From Acetobacterium tundrae (GTDB lineage: Bacteria > Bacillota > Clostridia > Eubacteriales > Eubacteriaceae): DNA of 64,000 bases. Location of the stretch: the NCBI RefSeq assembly GCF_008086615.1, contig NZ_RXYB01000001.1, positions 62,001 through 126,000 of the forward strand, read 5' to 3'. The first letter of the stretch is position 1; each line of letters starts with the position of its first letter. Of this stretch, positions 25,743 to 34,557 are shown piece after piece. The position numbers and the translations under genes were made by a program. The notes under the pieces were generated by a model that worked only from the letters and a program-made list of their open reading frames with translations, was not told the origin of the DNA and made no database searches.

Positions 25743-27518
25743 TTGGAAAAACAACACAAGAATACTTATTTAATCAAGCGCTTTTTACCCTATTACAAAA
25801 AATACCGATGGATTCTGGCACTGGATCTTTTTTGTGCCATGCTGACAACGGTTTGTGATTTGGTATTGCCACTCATCATTCGATATCTTACCAATATGGG
25901 GATGAATGATCTTCAAGGGCTGACCATTAAAATCATTTTGTCCCTGGGTCTGTTTTATATGACACTGCTGATCATTGATGCAGTCGCCAATTATTTTACG
26001 GCGTACATTGGTCATGTGATGGGAACAAGAATTGAAACGGATATGCGACGGGATCTGTTTAGTCATTTCCAGAAGCTTTCCTATTCATTTTACAGCAATA
26101 CAAAAGTCGGACAGTTGATTTCTCGTATTACCACTGACCTTTTTGATATCACAGAATTTGCTCATCATTGTCCGGAAGAATTTTTCATAGCAGGATTGAA
26201 GATCACGGTTGCGTTTATAATTTTAGGCAATATCAATATCTGGCTGACGGTGATTATTTTTATTGGATTTCCGTTGATGTTGATATCAACGAGCTATTTT
26301 AGAAAAAAAATGCGGGAAGCGTTTAAACGCGCCCGGGTACAAACCGGTGAAATTAATGCTCAGGTTGAAGATAATCTTTTGGGAATCCGGGTTGTTAAAT
26401 CGTTTGCCAATGAAAAATTAGAAGAAGAAAAATTTGGCGTTGGCAACCGATTGTTTTTAAAAATAAAAAAGGAATCCTATCGCTATATGGCTGGATTCCA
26501 GGCGACCACACGCATATTTGATGGACTGATGAGTATTTTAGTGGTCGTAGGCGGATCCTTATTTATGATTAATGGAGCCATTAATCCGGGTGATTTTATC
26601 GCCTATTTACTGTATGTTACAACGTTGCTGGCATCGATTCGAAGAATTGTCGAATTTGCTGAACAGTTTCAAAGAGGAATGACCGGAATTGAACGTTTTA
26701 TTGAGGTGATGGATGAACCGCCGGAAATTACCGATGCTGAAAATGCCAAGGAACTGACTGAGGTCGTAGGCGATATAGCCTTTGAAAAAGTGAGCTTTAA
26801 ATACTCAGACGGAATCGATGAGGTGCTTTCCAATATCGATCTTAATGTCATCCACGGACAGAATATCGCCATCGTTGGACCATCAGGAAGTGGTAAAAGC
26901 ACCCTGTGTCATCTTATTCCGCGGTTTTATGATGTGACTGCCGGTCGTATTTGCATTGACGGACAGGACATCAAGGAGTTGAAACTTCACTCCCTGCGGT
27001 CTCAGATTGGGATGGTTCAGCAGGATGTTTATTTATTCTCCGGAACAATTCGGGAAAATATCATGTACGGACGGCCTGATGCCGTCGATGAGGATGTGGA
27101 GCTTGCGGCGAAACAGGCGGGAGCTCATGATTTTATCATGAAACTGCCGGAACAGTATGATACCTATGTAGGGGAACGGGGAGTCAAACTGTCCGGCGGG
27201 CAAAAACAGCGCATCAGTATCGCCCGGGTCTTCTTAAAGAATCCCCCGATCTTGATTTTGGATGAAGCCACTTCGGCATTGGATAATGAAAGCGAACGAA
27301 TCGTACAGGAATCACTTCAAAAACTGACAAAAGGGAGAACCACCTTCACCATTGCTCACCGGCTGACCACGATTCGGAATGCAGACATTATTCTGGTATT
27401 AACGGATGAAGGCATTGTGGAACAGGGATCGCATGAGTCACTCATCAAAAGCGAAGGCATCTATTATGATCTGTACCAAATGTACCGAGATCTGGATGAA
27501 ATTAACGAGGAGTTTTAG
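25743..27518 (+). CDS. ABC exporter, fused membrane and ATPase domains
   Basis: The 591-residue half-transporter has six membrane helices in the first 300 residues (type 1 exporter fold) and an ATPase with Walker A GPSGSGKST, signature LSGGQKQRI and Walker B LILDEATSALD. It should work as a homodimer exporting lipid, peptide or drug. The start is TTG 25743 with AGGAAAGG upstream; no closer ATG fits the family. Its end overlaps the convergent larE gene by four bases. Confidence 0.92.
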   Translation: MEKQHKNTYLIKRFLPYYKKYRWILALDLFCAMLTTVCDLVLPLIIRYLTNMGMNDLQGLTIKIILSLGLFYMTLLIIDAVANYFTAYIGHVMGTRIETDMRRDLFSHFQKLSYSFYSNTKVGQLISRITTDLFDITEFAHHCPEEFFIAGLKITVAFIILGNINIWLTVIIFIGFPLMLISTSYFRKKMREAFKRARVQTGEINAQVEDNLLGIRVVKSFANEKLEEEKFGVGNRLFLKIKKESYRYMAGFQATTRIFDGLMSILVVVGGSLFMINGAINPGDFIAYLLYVTTLLASIRRIVEFAEQFQRGMTGIERFIEVMDEPPEITDAENAKELTEVVGDIAFEKVSFKYSDGIDEVLSNIDLNVIHGQNIAIVGPSGSGKSTLCHLIPRFYDVTAGRICIDGQDIKELKLHSLRSQIGMVQQDVYLFSGTIRENIMYGRPDAVDEDVELAAKQAGAHDFIMKLPEQYDTYVGERGVKLSGGQKQRISIARVFLKNPPILILDEATSALDNESERIVQESLQKLTKGRTTFTIAHRLTTIRNADIILVLTDEGIVEQGSHESLIKSEGIYYDLYQMYRDLDEINEEF

Positions 27519-28330
27519 CCGTTCATATTTCCGCAGCCATACCCAGCCAGGTCCAGAGTGACCGTCTTAATACCCAGGTTTTTAAGGGTAGCTACCAATG
27601 TTTGGCGGTTTTCAATAATGGCATTGAAATCTTCGGGGGCACATTCGATTTTTGCCGTATCGCCCAGTAAACGCAGACGGTATTGGCTGAGTCCGATTGA
27701 TTTGAGATAATCCTCACCGGCTTCCACCGCCTTAAGCGCCTCGGGTGTAATTCGGGTGCTGGTTGGAATGCGAGTCGCCAGGCAAGCCATGGCCGGTTTG
27801 GCAGCGGTGGGCAGACCGTAGTAAGCCGAAAGATCACGAATGTCCTGCTTTTTCAGGCCGGATTCCTTCAACGGACTGTAGATACCCAGTTCCCCAAGAG
27901 CGCGGATCCCAGGGCGATAGTCTTTCATGTCATCAAGATTGGATCCATCGAGAATGACGTTATATCCATTTTCAATGGCCGCTTTTTTTATTTGGGTGAA
28001 AATAAATTTTTTACAGTGATAGCAGCGATCAGAAGAATTTTTGACGAAATTTTCCAATGCGAAGACATCTGCTTCGATCACAAGCGGAGAGACACCGATT
28101 TCATTAGCAAGTGCCTGAGCCTCGGCGAATTCAGAACGGGGAAGCATGGCGCCGTTAACGGTAATGGGCAATACTTTTTTACCGAGAACTTCGACGGCGG
28201 TTTTTAGCAATAGAGTACTGTCCACTCCGCCAGAAAAAGCGATGCAGACATTTGAAAAATCATTCAGGCATTCCTTTAAATGGGTGAGTTTAGCTTTAAG
28301 AACAGGGGATAAAGTTGTTTGATTAGCCAT
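27515..28330 (-). CDS. larE: ATP-dependent sacrificial sulfur transferase LarE
   Basis: The 271-residue product has the PP-loop SGGVDST (33-39), DRCYHCKKFIF (101-111) and KPAMACLATRIP, whose Cys183 matches the sulfur-donating Cys of Lactobacillus LarE. LarE adenylates and sulfurates the pyridinium carboxylate that becomes the nickel-pincer nucleotide of lactate racemase-type enzymes. No larB, larC or larA is adjacent, so the partner genes must be elsewhere. Minus-strand TATAAT at 28392-28397 is a likely -10. Confidence 0.9.
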   Translation of the reverse strand: MANQTTLSPVLKAKLTHLKECLNDFSNVCIAFSGGVDSTLLLKTAVEVLGKKVLPITVNGAMLPRSEFAEAQALANEIGVSPLVIEADVFALENFVKNSSDRCYHCKKFIFTQIKKAAIENGYNVILDGSNLDDMKDYRPGIRALGELGIYSPLKESGLKKQDIRDLSAYYGLPTAAKPAMACLATRIPTSTRITPEALKAVEAGEDYLKSIGLSQYRLRLLGDTAKIECAPEDFNAIIENRQTLVATLKNLGIKTVTLDLAGYGCGNMNG

Positions 28331-28434
28331 AGAATCTCCTTTAAAATGACGACTGATATTTAGCTTTTAGGGGCAGTCGATCTGTGAGTATATTATAACT
28401 CCTTAAATGGGTTTCCCGCCAGTTAATCTTTTGA

Positions 28435-28440
28435 TATAAT
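28435..28440 (+). promoter_or_regulatory. Extended -10 of GH25 gene
   Basis: TGA precedes TATAAT 32 bases before the ATG at 28473. Confidence 0.5.
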
Positions 28441-28472
28441 AGGTACTAAATAAAGAACAGGAGGACTAATGA

Positions 28473-29207
28473 ATGAGCAAAAGAAAATTGATTTTATTGT
28501 TTGCCGGCATTGGGGCATTAATCCTCATTGCTTGTTTAATTTATGGTTGCACTAATTTGTATAATAACGACAATGGAAAAAACCATTATGTAAGAGGTGT
28601 CGATTTATCGGCTTATCAGGGGGTGATTGACTGGAAGACCCTCGCTGCACAAAATATTGATTTTGCCTATATCAAAGCGACAGAAGGTAATGATTATGTG
28701 GATACCCAATTTAAAACAAATTGGGATGCAAGTCAGAAAACAGACTTAAAAGTAGGGGCTTATCATTTCCTGGATTATGATACCACGGGAAAAGATCAGG
28801 CAAATAATTTCATTGCAAATGTACCGGTATCAAAAGATAATTTGCCACCGGTCGTTGATCTCGAATTGTACGGTCAATATGACGAAAATCCGCTGCCAAA
28901 GGAACAAGCTAAGGTTATATTGGATGAGTTCCTAAAAGCACTTGAAGATCATTATGGCGTTAAACCGATTATTTATACTTCGCAACGAGTTTTCAACCTA
29001 TATATCGGGACAGATTATACGGACTATAAAATTTGGATCGTCGATTTGGACAACAGCTGGCCGAAAACGCTTCCCAATGGAGGATCTTTTACATTCTGGC
29101 AGTATACCCAACGGGGCATTTTAGATGGATACGACGGGAATGAAACCTTTATTGATTTGGATCTTTACAAAGGCACTTACGCCGAGTTCCTGGACGAGTT
29201 TTTTTAG
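28473..29207 (+). CDS. GH25-family lysozyme, membrane-anchored
   Basis: After an N-terminal hydrophobic segment (residues 5-25) that could anchor the protein or serve as a lipoprotein-like signal (ILIACLIYGC), the rest is a GH25 muramidase: YVRGVDLSAYQGVIDWKTL, DFAYIKATEGNDYVD, VGAYHFLDY and PVVDLE, with acidic catalytic residues in the first and last motifs. At 244 residues there is no extra cell-wall-binding domain. AGGAGG precedes ATG 28473. It likely acts in peptidoglycan turnover. Confidence 0.93.
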   Translation: MSKRKLILLFAGIGALILIACLIYGCTNLYNNDNGKNHYVRGVDLSAYQGVIDWKTLAAQNIDFAYIKATEGNDYVDTQFKTNWDASQKTDLKVGAYHFLDYDTTGKDQANNFIANVPVSKDNLPPVVDLELYGQYDENPLPKEQAKVILDEFLKALEDHYGVKPIIYTSQRVFNLYIGTDYTDYKIWIVDLDNSWPKTLPNGGSFTFWQYTQRGILDGYDGNETFIDLDLYKGTYAEFLDEFF

Positions 29208-29214
29208 AAAATAT

Positions 29215-29250
29215 TAAAAAAGAAGCGGCCTGAAAAGGCTGCTTCTTTCA
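29215..29250. terminator. Bidirectional terminator
   Basis: AAAGAAGCGGCC pairs with GGCTGCTTCTTT (one G-U) between the convergent GH25 and superoxide reductase genes, with A/T-rich flanks on both sides. Confidence 0.85.
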
Positions 29251-29269
29251 AAGTCGAAAAGTATTTAAA

Positions 29270-29656
29270 TTATAGACTTGCTTTCCATAAACCATGAAGG
29301 TTACAATATTCATAAGCGGCAATTACTTTATCACCAGGGGTTAGAGCGAATTCGATATGTGGTTTACCATCAACTGGTAAACATTTGCGCTGGCCGCCTT
29401 GGGATGTTTCCAGATATACCCAGGCAATGTGATGTTCAGGTGTCATTGGATGGGGAACACTTCCGATATCAACACTAACCTTGTTACCATCAACAGTAAT
29501 GACTGGAACATGTTTTTCCTGAGCTGCATCAGTTGTATTGGGAATAACTTCCGTCATAGGATCGCCGCAGCAAATCATTTGAGCACCAGATTCATGGATC
29601 ATACCAACAAAATTACCACAATGTTTACAGACATAAAACTTTGGTTCTTTACACAT
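29270..29656 (-). CDS. dfx: Desulfoferrodoxin (superoxide reductase)
   Basis: The 128-residue protein has a rubredoxin-like centre I (Cys 10, 13, 29, 30) and a centre II superoxide reductase site with His 49, His 69, His 75/76, Cys 118 and His 121 (YCNLHG). It reduces superoxide to peroxide without making oxygen, typical of strict anaerobes. GAGGTC precedes ATG 29656. It is monocistronic in this window. Confidence 0.96.
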   Translation of the reverse strand: MCKEPKFYVCKHCGNFVGMIHESGAQMICCGDPMTEVIPNTTDAAQEKHVPVITVDGNKVSVDIGSVPHPMTPEHHIAWVYLETSQGGQRKCLPVDGKPHIEFALTPGDKVIAAYEYCNLHGLWKASL

Positions 29657-29828
29657 AATAGACCTCCTGAGTCATAATTGATATTTTGATATTATATTCC
29701 CCAAAAATGGGAATTTAAACATCAATAGTTTAGATTTGTTCTAATTTACATTATAGCATAATATAAAAAAAAGAGAAGTCTCTTTTTAAAAAAATTGAAA
29801 GGTGAGAAGCAACGCTTCAATTAGAAAA

Positions 29829-30446
29829 ATGGAAAAACAATGGATCGTATGGGCAAGAGAGTTACAATCGATATCTCAATCTGGGTTAACATATTGTAAA
29901 AATGATTATGATTTGGATCGTTACAGAGAAATAGAAAAATTATCTCGGGAAATTATTGAAAAACACACCGAGGTCCCAAAAGAAGTAATTGAATCCTATT
30001 ATCAAAGTGAAGTCGGTTATTTAACACCAAAGGTTGATGTTCGTGGGGGTGTCATCGTTGATGATAAAATTCTTTTAGTTAAAGAAAAAATAGACGGTTG
30101 CTGGTCGTTGCCAGGCGGTTGGGCAGATGTGAATAGAACGCCTCAAGAAAATGTGATCAAGGAAGCTTTTGAGGAAGCAGGCGTGTTGGTAAAACCCACC
30201 CGGCTTGTGGGTTTGCTGGATCGCAGTAAATGGGTAGAGGATGCGTGCCCCTTTACTATTTATAAAATTTTAATGCTATGTGATTTACTGGAGGGCGATT
30301 TTAAAAAGAATACGGAAACCATTGAAAGTGGATTTTTCGCTTTAGACAATCTGCCGCCGCTTTCGTTAGGACGCACGACCGAAGAACAATTGTTATTGTT
30401 CTTTAAAGCACATCAAAATTCCGAGTTTTATCCGGTATACGATTAA
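29829..30446 (+). CDS. Nudix hydrolase with Nudix_N domain
   Basis: An N-terminal helical domain (QWIVWARELQSISQSGLTY) precedes the Nudix fold; the box reads GWADVNRTPQENVI then KEAFEEAGV, keeping the metal-binding KE..EE but with Arg at the first Glu position. These enzymes cleave nucleoside diphosphate-linked substrates such as ADP-ribose or nucleotide sugars. I list ATG 29829; a GTG at 29802 is in frame and nearer to AAAGG, so the start is uncertain. Confidence 0.85.
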   Translation: MEKQWIVWARELQSISQSGLTYCKNDYDLDRYREIEKLSREIIEKHTEVPKEVIESYYQSEVGYLTPKVDVRGGVIVDDKILLVKEKIDGCWSLPGGWADVNRTPQENVIKEAFEEAGVLVKPTRLVGLLDRSKWVEDACPFTIYKILMLCDLLEGDFKKNTETIESGFFALDNLPPLSLGRTTEEQLLLFFKAHQNSEFYPVYD

Positions 30447-30455
30447 AAACCGGAA

Positions 30456-30510
30456 AAAAAGCACTCATGTCTAACAGACTTTTTAGATCTGATAGACGGG
30501 GTGCTTTTTA
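30456..30510 (+). terminator. Terminator of Nudix gene
   Basis: AAAAAGCAC pairs with GTGCTTTTT and inside it GTCTAACAGA pairs with TCTGATAGAC (one mismatch), giving a long hairpin with a T-rich end that serves both strands. Confidence 0.85.
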
Positions 30511-30564
30511 TTAACGATATTATCAGCTTAATCTTAAATCGTTGTTTCTATTTTGATGCTAAGT

Positions 30565-31272
30565 TTAAATCGCATAGATGAATTGAATTTCTTTACAACT
30601 AATTGGTGTTGTAAGTAAATTGGTAACAGCATCGAAGCCTTGGCTTTGCAGTGTTGTCTCTGTCGTTTTATTAATTGGAAGTGAACCGGAAACCATAGTG
30701 CCATCAGCATTAGCCGGGAAGAAATTTCCGGTACCTCCTGAAAAAGCTGCATAGACACGATAAACGATATTGCCCGAAGCATCAGTGAAGGTATAAACAC
30801 CGGTTTGACCTGTTGGCGTGTAGAAGCTGAAAGGTAATTCACCTTGATAATTTTCAGGAGTTCCTGTTCCTGGATTAACTTTAGCGAGGGGAGAATTGCC
30901 TTCCTTTAATGATACAGAAATATTTTGACCATCTTTTACGAAATTTATTGGATAAAAACCCTCTTCCTGCAGGTGGGTTTGATCATTTAAAACTGATTTC
31001 TTTTCACCATAGGCATAGTATTCAATTTCCCCTTGTGTATTTGTGAAACCAAATATTGCAAATTGTGCGGTCGCAGGGGTTTCAGGGGCATTGGGATTGG
31101 CATTGGTGATGCTTAAGATGCAATCAAGATGCAGTCCGTTTGGTACTGTGGCTTCCATAGGAACTGACATTAAAGTGATATAAGTCTTCGAACCATCATC
31201 TTTAACACATCCGGTAAAAAGTAATACAACAAAAGTGATAATTGTGATAACTAAAAATGTTTTTTTTGACAT
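30565..31272 (-). CDS. Predicted lipoprotein of unknown function
   Basis: A signal peptide ends in the lipobox LLFTGC (Cys22). The mature 214 residues are beta-rich with many Thr, Asn and Gly (GTGTPENYQGELPF, YTFTDASGNIVYRVY) and look like an immunoglobulin-like or jelly-roll extracellular fold. No catalytic motif or known family is apparent. GGGAG precedes ATG 31272. It is convergent with the Nudix gene and stands alone. Confidence 0.7.
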   Translation of the reverse strand: MSKKTFLVITIITFVVLLFTGCVKDDGSKTYITLMSVPMEATVPNGLHLDCILSITNANPNAPETPATAQFAIFGFTNTQGEIEYYAYGEKKSVLNDQTHLQEEGFYPINFVKDGQNISVSLKEGNSPLAKVNPGTGTPENYQGELPFSFYTPTGQTGVYTFTDASGNIVYRVYAAFSGGTGNFFPANADGTMVSGSLPINKTTETTLQSQGFDAVTNLLTTPISCKEIQFIYAI

Positions 31273-31476
31273 GCTTTATCTCCCGCTTTCTATGAGTTAC
31301 ATTTTATAATACTTTTTAGAGAATAGCAATCACGCTTTGGTCACAATTATGTCTAAGATTCTAACTTTCCTTGTGATTATGATGCTTTTCGTTTAAAATA
31401 ATACGTATGGTATTTCAATGACAAAAGCAAGTGGAACTACTTATTAATTAAACATAGAAATATGGAAGGAAATAGA

Positions 31477-32196
31477 ATGAATCAGTGCAAAAAACCATTA
31501 ATCGGGGTTTTACCTCTATATGACAGCAACAAGAAATGTATCTGGATGTACCCTGGTTATACCAACGGAATTACTGCAGCAGGAGGCATACCGGTGATTC
31601 TTTCACTTTTAAAAGAGCAAGATGACATTGAAGAAATCGCTGATCGATTAGACGGATTTCTTTTCAGTGGGGGGAAGGATGTTGATCCAAAATATTACGG
31701 AGAACCAGTATTGAAATATTGCAATGAAATAAACGCTCGATTGGACAGTTTTGAAATAAAGCTACTGAATGCAGTCATTGCAAAAAACAAGCCCATATTT
31801 GGAATCTGTCGAGGACTACAATTAATAAATGTTGTTTTGGGCGGGAGTCTTTATCAAGACATCAATATCCAAATGAACCGTGATCTGCCAATCCTTCATG
31901 AACAAGAAAATAATTTTGAGCATCCGGTTCATGATGTCAGCGTTCTAAAAAACACCCAACTAAACGATATTATCGGTGCTGAAAGAATTCGGGTTAATAG
32001 CATGCATCACCAGGGTATTTCCATTTTATCGCCTCGTGTACTAGCAACAGCCTATAGTGATGATGGACTGGTGGAAGCCATTGAAATTCCGGAGATTGAC
32101 TTTGGCATGGCAGTGCAATGGCATCCCGAGTTTCTTTGGCGTGAAGACGAAAATACATTGAATCTATTTAAAGCATTCATTGATGCATCACGGTAA
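31477..32196 (+). CDS. Peptidase C26-type gamma-glutamyl hydrolase
   Basis: The 239-residue product has the class I amidotransferase triad region: PIFGICRGLQLINVVLGG with the nucleophile Cys, HHQGI, and VQWHPEF with the catalytic His followed by a Glu-bearing segment. This is the PuuD/gamma-glutamyl-GABA hydrolase family. ATG 31477 follows GGAAGGAAATAG. No putrescine genes adjoin, so the true gamma-glutamyl substrate is open. Confidence 0.9.
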   Translation: MNQCKKPLIGVLPLYDSNKKCIWMYPGYTNGITAAGGIPVILSLLKEQDDIEEIADRLDGFLFSGGKDVDPKYYGEPVLKYCNEINARLDSFEIKLLNAVIAKNKPIFGICRGLQLINVVLGGSLYQDINIQMNRDLPILHEQENNFEHPVHDVSVLKNTQLNDIIGAERIRVNSMHHQGISILSPRVLATAYSDDGLVEAIEIPEIDFGMAVQWHPEFLWREDENTLNLFKAFIDASR

Positions 32197-32380
32197 AAGA
32201 GTTAGTTCAGTAACTCTTTAGTATGTAAATGCAATCAACTAAAGTTTATTATTATCGAAAGTATTATTCGTCAAATAATACTTTGAGTGGTGATACATGT
32301 GAATAATTATTTTGTTTTGTAAAAAAAAGATGATTAATGTTATAATGCAATAAATATATTAGAAGTGAAAGTGATATTTA

Positions 32381-33250
32381 ATGAATAATAAGAAAAAAAA
32401 TAAAACAAATTGGATTAAGCAGTTTACTAAAGATTTTAAGAAAGAAGTCAAAGAGAATAAAATTAAGACTTTTGTTTATATTGCATTGCGAATTCTCGTA
32501 GTGATTGTCCTGATTGAAGAGGCTCACGATGACAATTATAATAACGTTTTTCTTTGTGTTTTAACGCTTATATTGTTTATGATTCCCTCAGTTTTAAATA
32601 AACGACTGCATATCGTGTTGCCAAATACACTCGAGATTATTGTACTCTTATTTATTTTTGGTGCTGATATTTTAGGAGAAATTAACTCGTATTATCTTAT
32701 TTTTCATCAATGGGATGACATGCTCCATGTCATTAATGGTTTTCTATGTGCGGCCATTGGATTTTCCATGATTGATATTTTGAACCGAAATGAGAAAGTT
32801 AAGTTTTCTCTTTCTCCTGTTTTTGTTGCATTTGTAGCTTTCTGCTTTTCAATGACAGTTGGTGTAATGTGGGAGTTTTTTGAATTTAGTATGGATATAT
32901 TGTTTCATACAGATATGCAGAAAGATACGATTCTTCCTGCCATCAGTTCAGTTATTCTAAATCCTACCGGAGCAAATGTGGCGGTTACTTTGCCGATACA
33001 TGATATAGTTGTAAATGGAGTAACCTGGAATTATGGCGGATACATCGACATTGGTTTGTATGACACCATGAAGGACTTGTTTGTAAATTTTATTGGAGCA
33101 GTGGTCTTTTCAATTATTGGTTATTTTTATATTACGAAGCGAAGCAAAGGGAATTTTGTGAAAAGATTTATACCGCGACGCAAAACAGAAGAGGAAATTC
33201 TGGAAGAACGTGAACACACCGAACAACATCATCATTCAAAAAATAAATAA
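32381..33250 (+). CDS. YjdF/DUF2238-like integral membrane protein
   Basis: The 289-residue protein has a basic N-terminus, about seven hydrophobic segments and a highly basic/His-rich tail (EHTEQHHHSKNK). The HQWDDMLHVINGFL motif around residues 112-125 and GVMWEFFEFSMDI later are conserved polar-in-membrane patterns of the DUF2238 family, whose function is unknown. It is followed at once by the tRNA-Arg promoter. Confidence 0.7.
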   Translation: MNNKKKNKTNWIKQFTKDFKKEVKENKIKTFVYIALRILVVIVLIEEAHDDNYNNVFLCVLTLILFMIPSVLNKRLHIVLPNTLEIIVLLFIFGADILGEINSYYLIFHQWDDMLHVINGFLCAAIGFSMIDILNRNEKVKFSLSPVFVAFVAFCFSMTVGVMWEFFEFSMDILFHTDMQKDTILPAISSVILNPTGANVAVTLPIHDIVVNGVTWNYGGYIDIGLYDTMKDLFVNFIGAVVFSIIGYFYITKRSKGNFVKRFIPRRKTEEEILEEREHTEQHHHSKNK

Positions 33251-33257
33251 AAAAAGC

Positions 33258-33286
33258 TTTTCAAAAAAATTTCACTGTGCTATAAT
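33258..33286 (+). promoter_or_regulatory. Promoter of tRNA-Arg
   Basis: TATAAT at 33281-33286 with a weak TTTTCA -35 at 33258, 17 bases apart, 45 bases before the tRNA. Confidence 0.6.
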
Positions 33287-33331
33287 ATAACTCGTGGCCA
33301 ACGGAAGTATCCCTGGCCACGATATTATTAG

Positions 33332-33408
33332 GCGCCCGTAGCTCAGCTGGATAGAGTGTTCGGCTACGAACCGAGAGGCCGTGGGTTCGAATCCCGCCGG
33401 GCGCACCA
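33332..33408 (+). tRNA. tRNA-Arg (anticodon ACG)
   Basis: The cloverleaf folds fully: acceptor GCGCCCG/CGGGCGC, D-arm from GCTCAGC, anticodon stem TCGG/CCGA with loop CTACGAA (anticodon ACG), T-arm GTGGG-TTCGAAT-CCCGC and encoded CCA. ACG is read as ICG in bacteria and decodes CGN arginine codons. Its 3' half (33371 on) is repeated at 54156, marking it as an integration target. Confidence 0.97.
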
Positions 33409-33422
33409 TTTTTCGCATAGCA

Positions 33423-33458
33423 AAGCCATTTATAAGGTAACTTATAAATGGCTTTTTT
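33423..33458 (+). terminator. tRNA-Arg terminator
   Basis: AAGCCATTTATAAG and CTTATAAATGGCTT form a perfect 14-base-pair stem with a GTAA loop and a T run. Confidence 0.92.
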
Positions 33459-33474
33459 ATTATTTAACCGAATT

Positions 33475-33600
33475 TTAACCGATAGACAGAGCATTTTGTT
33501 TTTGAGCTGGATGATAGTGTTCATCATTATTTGAGGATGTTTTAATTTTAGGCTTTTCTAATTCATGGGCAGGTACCCAGCATAAAGCCAATATTGTAAT
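33475..33600 (-). pseudogene. Tyrosine integrase C-terminal remnant 1
   Basis: Conceptual translation gives a C-terminal scrap with a frameshift: NIGFMLGTCP then HELEKPKIKTSSNND and the end NALSIG. The LGT-x-x-H-x-LE pattern matches remnant 2 next to it. The gene points at the tRNA, as an integrase gene beside attL usually does. The same scrap is present in the right-hand repeat. Confidence 0.6.
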
Positions 33601-33650
33601 GATTTAGCAGTCTTGATTTAGTTTGGATTAAACACAAGTAAATGTGCAGA

Positions 33651-33829
33651 CTATAAAATCTTTAAATAAGGCTTTTCATCGCTTTCAATCAAATTGCAAT
33701 CAGTCACTGTTTCAACGGGTACTGGTTCATCATCGTAGAGAGAGTCAATAAGGGATGCCGTTTTTGTTTTTTGTTTTTCTAATACATGGGTATAGGTTCC
33801 CAGCGTTATGTTTATATTGCTCCCGTCCT
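33651..33829 (-). pseudogene. Tyrosine integrase C-terminal remnant 2
   Basis: The frame reads SNINITLGTYTHVLEKQ followed by KTKTASLIDSLYDDEP and stops. TLGTYTHVLE carries the tyrosine nucleophile context of phage/ICE integrases (HSNINTTLxTYTHVL). Everything upstream, with the Arg-His-Arg residues, is missing, so the enzyme is dead. Confidence 0.75.
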
Positions 33830-33965
33830 ATCTTTAGTGCTTTTCTTGGACATAAAGGCATCTAGAATACCAAAAAATACCTTCGGCTGCTGTACTTTAA
33901 ATAAGACGAGATTGCTTTGTCAGGCAGAGTATTGACCGAAGGGATGATTCCAGACTTTCCTTAAT

Positions 33966-34136
33966 CTAGTTTTCATACATCTGATTCTTTTTTGCCGGCA
34001 GATAATACCCACTGGTACGATTGACATCCAGAAGGTCGCTCTGTTTCTGTGGCGATTTCGCTGGTGGCTTTTTCCGCACGAAGCATTTCCATCACAACTT
34101 TAGCTTTAAACTCGGAGTGAATTGTCGTCGTTTCAT
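33966..34136 (-). pseudogene. IS3-family transposase remnant (orfA/orfB)
   Basis: ATG 34136 starts MKRRQFTPS, then after a frameshift FKAKVVMEMLRAEKATSEIA follows, the start of IS3-family OrfA (MKRRQFTPEFKAKVV type). A later frame gives LLDVNRTSGYYLPAKKNQ, the start of an OrfB. The bulk of both orfs is deleted. Confidence 0.7.
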
Positions 34137-34316
34137 ATCTGTTTGAACTTCTTGTTTTCCTGGCAGGATTAACTGCCTTTAGTATAGCAGATTCACTTAG
34201 ATTTAAAAAAAGTGTCTTGTTCTATGGGTACATTATACAATGGAGCTGTTGGAAAACTCTGATTTAATGAGAAACAGAGACACCAGATCAAAAAAAGAAT
34301 TCTTTTTATTTTTTGA

Positions 34317-34430
34317 TTGATTTATTATTAATTGACTGTTATAATGCGAGTAATAAATAGTTATCATAAAGTTGTAAAAGTTTATCACTATGATTGACAA
34401 ACTTTATTGGTAATACTTATAGATAGTGAT
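34317..34430 (+). promoter_or_regulatory. Promoter and operator region of the ridA-ssnA operon
   Basis: TTGATT (34317) and TATAAT (34340) are 17 bases apart; a second possible promoter is TTGACA (34394) with TATAGA (34418). TATCACTAT (34383-34391) and ATAGTGAT (34423-34430) form an inverted repeat spanning the second promoter, with TATTGGTAA at 34405-34413 inside. The same TATTGGTAA/ATTGGTAA box recurs before ygeW and the YheO-like regulator gene. Confidence 0.6.
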
Positions 34431-34557
34431 GTCATGCATACTTTGAATTAGAAATTGGTTGCAGCAATGTAATCGTTAGGCATGAATGGAAATCGGAATT
34501 GACAAACAAGGTAAATTCATTGGATTTAAACAACAATTTAAAAGGAGAGTAAAAAAA

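Larger units (their letters stand above)
33371..33649 (+). repeat. Left direct repeat: tRNA-Arg 3' half plus flank (att-like)
   Basis: These 279 bases recur at 54156-54435 in the same orientation with scattered point differences. The repeat starts in the anticodon stem (CCGAGAGGCC), covers the T-arm, CCA, the terminator and the tail of an integrase remnant. A repeat bounded by a tRNA 3' end is the usual footprint of tyrosine-recombinase integration. Confidence 0.9.
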
